Origin: JBQCEE01 sp051960575
GTDB lineage: Bacteria; Actinomycetota; Actinomycetes; Mycobacteriales; Jatrophihabitantaceae
Direction: 5' to 3'
DNA length: 23,376 bases
NCBI RefSeq assembly: GCF_051960575.1
Contig: NZ_JBQCEE010000031.1
Coordinates: 1 to 23,376, forward strand
In this document: in pieces, positions 21,750 through 23,376 of the stretch
Layout of the letters: the number at the start of each line of letters is the position of its first letter
Position numbering within the stretch: the stretch's first letter is position 1
Notes under the pieces: generated by a model
What the model was told of the DNA's origin: nothing
What the model saw: the letters and a program-made list of their open reading frames with translations, nothing else
Database searches by the model: none
Position numbers and translations under genes: made by a program

Positions 21750-23376
21750 TTGCGCAACCCCGCGCGCTCGTTGCGTCCGAAAACAGCCCTCGTCGCGGCG
21801 GTCACGCTCGCGATCACCGGCGTAGCCTTGCTGGACGCGAACCCGGCGGCCGCCGCCACCGTCCTCACCGTGACCAACCCGGCGGACGTTGCGACCAACT
21901 TCGGCGGCTGCGGCAACTCGTCCATCACGACAGGGTCCGGGCTCAGCCTGCGCGAGGCCGTCTGCATCGCGAACAACAACGGCACGACGCCGGTGATCAT
22001 CGACGTCGCGGCCGGGCACTACACCCTCACCAACGGCGAACTGCAGGCCGGCAAGGTCTCCGGCTCGAACATCTCGATCGTCGGTGCGGGTGCGGGGTCG
22101 GCGGTGATCGACGGCAACGGCGCCTCGCGGGTGTTCGACCTCGACCCGCTCGCCGGTGGCGGCGTCACCACGTCGATCTCGAACGTCACCATCACCAACG
22201 GCGTGGACAACACGGTCGGCGGCGCCGGCATCCTCGCGGGCTCGGCCGGCCTGCTGCCGGTCGACTCGCTCACGCTCACCGGCGTGGTCGTGAGCAACAA
22301 CCAGGCGGGCGGGTCGGCGCCGACGAACCCGAACCTGCCGGGCGCCGGCGTCAGCTTCCAGGGCGGCAACCTGACGGTCAGCGGCTCGACGTTCAGCGGG
22401 AACAACAGCCACAGCAGCATCGGGTCGGGGCTGTTCTACCAGTCGTTCACCGCCGGCGAGCACCTCACGGTCACCGGCTCGACCTTCAGCGGAAACCAGA
22501 TCGCGGCGAACACCTCGTCCGCGTACCAGTCGGGCGGCGCGCTCGCCACGATCTCGTCCGGCACGGACATTGTCTCAGTGAGCAGCTCGACGTTCACGAA
22601 CAACACGGCCACGGCCACCGGCTCGGCCACCGCGGTCGGCGGCGGTATCTACGCCCAGGGCGGCGCGCTCACCGTCACCGGCTCGACCTTCACCGGCAAC
22701 ACCGCCAGCGCCAGCGGTGGCGCGATCTACACGCAGGCCACGAGCAGCACGCTGCACTACAACCGCATCGTCGGGAACAACGCCGCCGCAGCGTCGGGCG
22801 TCGGCTCGACGGTGTCCGCCGGCTCGAACAACGCCACGGAGAACTGGTGGGGCTGCAACGCAGGTCCGGGCAGCACCGGCTGCGATGGCGCGAGCAGTGT
22901 CACGACGGCGCCGCAGCTAAGCCTGAGCACCAGTGCCAGCCCGTCACATGTGAATGCGGCGAGCGGCACGTCCACCCTCACGGCATCGCTGCTCACCGAC
23001 TCGGCGGCCGGCAGCGTGTCGAGCAGCAACCTCGGCGCCTTCGCCGGGCTGCCGGTGTCGTTCGCCGACCCGCCCGGCGACGCCACCGTGACCTCGACGC
23101 CCGGCGCACACAGCGTGAACCTCAGCGCGGGCACGGCGAGCATCGACTACCACGCGAACACCACGCTCGGCCCGGACAACACGACCGCGACGTTCGACAA
23201 CCAGAGCACGACGGTCATCCTCGAGGTGGACGCAGCGCCCGCCATCACCAGCGCCGACCACGCCGGATTCACATTCGGCACCTTCGACTCATTCACCGTC
23301 ACCACCACCGGCTACCCGGCGGCCGGGCTGTCCGAGTCGGGAGCGCTGCCCTCGGGCGTCACCTTCCACGACAACG
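21750..23376 (+). CDS. Secreted beta-helix and Ig-like surface protein (3' end outside window)
   Basis: At least 542 residues are visible and the frame is open at the edge. A Sec-type signal peptide (basic start, TALVAAVTLAITGVALL, then PAAAA) is followed by a CSLREA-type segment, LSLREAVCIANNN (66-78), with flanking cysteines C54 and C72. The next ~300 residues are Gly/Asn/Ser/Thr-rich, with recurring GSTFSGN/GSTFTGN turns typical of right-handed parallel beta-helix proteins. After about residue 390 come Ig-like beta-sandwich segments, ending in a putative-Ig motif (SFTVTTTGYPAAGLSESGALP). An extracellular adhesive or polysaccharide-binding role is likely. TTG 21750 has AGGAGGG five bases upstream; in-frame ATG 21732 is the alternative. 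Confidence 0.85.
   Translation, partial: MRNPARSLRPKTALVAAVTLAITGVALLDANPAAAATVLTVTNPADVATNFGGCGNSSITTGSGLSLREAVCIANNNGTTPVIIDVAAGHYTLTNGELQAGKVSGSNISIVGAGAGSAVIDGNGASRVFDLDPLAGGGVTTSISNVTITNGVDNTVGGAGILAGSAGLLPVDSLTLTGVVVSNNQAGGSAPTNPNLPGAGVSFQGGNLTVSGSTFSGNNSHSSIGSGLFYQSFTAGEHLTVTGSTFSGNQIAANTSSAYQSGGALATISSGTDIVSVSSSTFTNNTATATGSATAVGGGIYAQGGALTVTGSTFTGNTASASGGAIYTQATSSTLHYNRIVGNNAAAASGVGSTVSAGSNNATENWWGCNAGPGSTGCDGASSVTTAPQLSLSTSASPSHVNAASGTSTLTASLLTDSAAGSVSSSNLGAFAGLPVSFADPPGDATVTSTPGAHSVNLSAGTASIDYHANTTLGPDNTTATFDNQSTTVILEVDAAPAITSADHAGFTFGTFDSFTVTTTGYPAAGLSESGALPSGVTFHDN

Noticed and set aside
1..23376. CRISPR arrays, rRNA or complete tRNA genes
   Set aside because: No regularly spaced direct repeats of CRISPR type, and no rRNA or tRNA-like sequence that folds convincingly, were found by reading the window.

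Overview
The window comes from a high-GC bacterium, most likely an actinomycete-type genome (Actinomycetota). The grounds are strong G/C preference at third codon positions, frequent GTG/TTG starts, GTGA stop/start overlaps, and the mix of families present. I cannot place it below phylum level. It reads as an accessory region: an insertion sequence, a probable DNA-modification/defence island, a RiPP biosynthetic cluster, three toxin-antitoxin loci or remnants, and the decayed ends of two other genes.

Layout. 1-2501 is a complete IS21-family element (istA, istB and multiple terminal repeats) whose left end is the first base of the window. 2842-9850 is a six-gene block of visibly lower GC than its right flank. 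Three genes on the minus strand (a Vsr-type endonuclease, a C5-cytosine methyltransferase and an HNH-like CxxC protein) are divergent from three overlapping genes on the plus strand (a ParB-like protein, an SNF2-type helicase and a DUF3883-like protein carrying PD-(D/E)XK-like residues). I read this as one modification plus helicase/nuclease system and cannot match it to a named defence system. 9851-10843 holds no intact gene, but it does contain a decayed minus-strand remnant of a propionyl/acetyl-CoA synthetase.

10844-13809 is a compact graspetide-type RiPP cluster: a 62-aa precursor ending in a Ser-rich then Asp/Glu-rich tail, an ATP-grasp ligase, and an ABC exporter. It converges on a two-gene minus-strand unit of unknown function (13834-15911), which is divergent from an endonuclease/exonuclease/phosphatase-family gene (16047-16709).

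16812-18443 is a hipBA-type module with repeated operator-like sites. It is followed directly by the orphan C-terminal end of a Fic-family protein (18444-18761), a small Cys-containing protein, an antitoxin-like protein with no toxin beside it, and a 492-aa protein of unknown function. 20878-21530 is a Phd/YefM-VapC toxin-antitoxin pair on the minus strand. Divergent from it, with a good promoter, begins a large secreted beta-helix/Ig-like surface protein that runs off the right edge.

The two most interesting items are the six-gene modification/helicase island and the graspetide cluster with its unusual SxSxS + DDxxDDxDE core.
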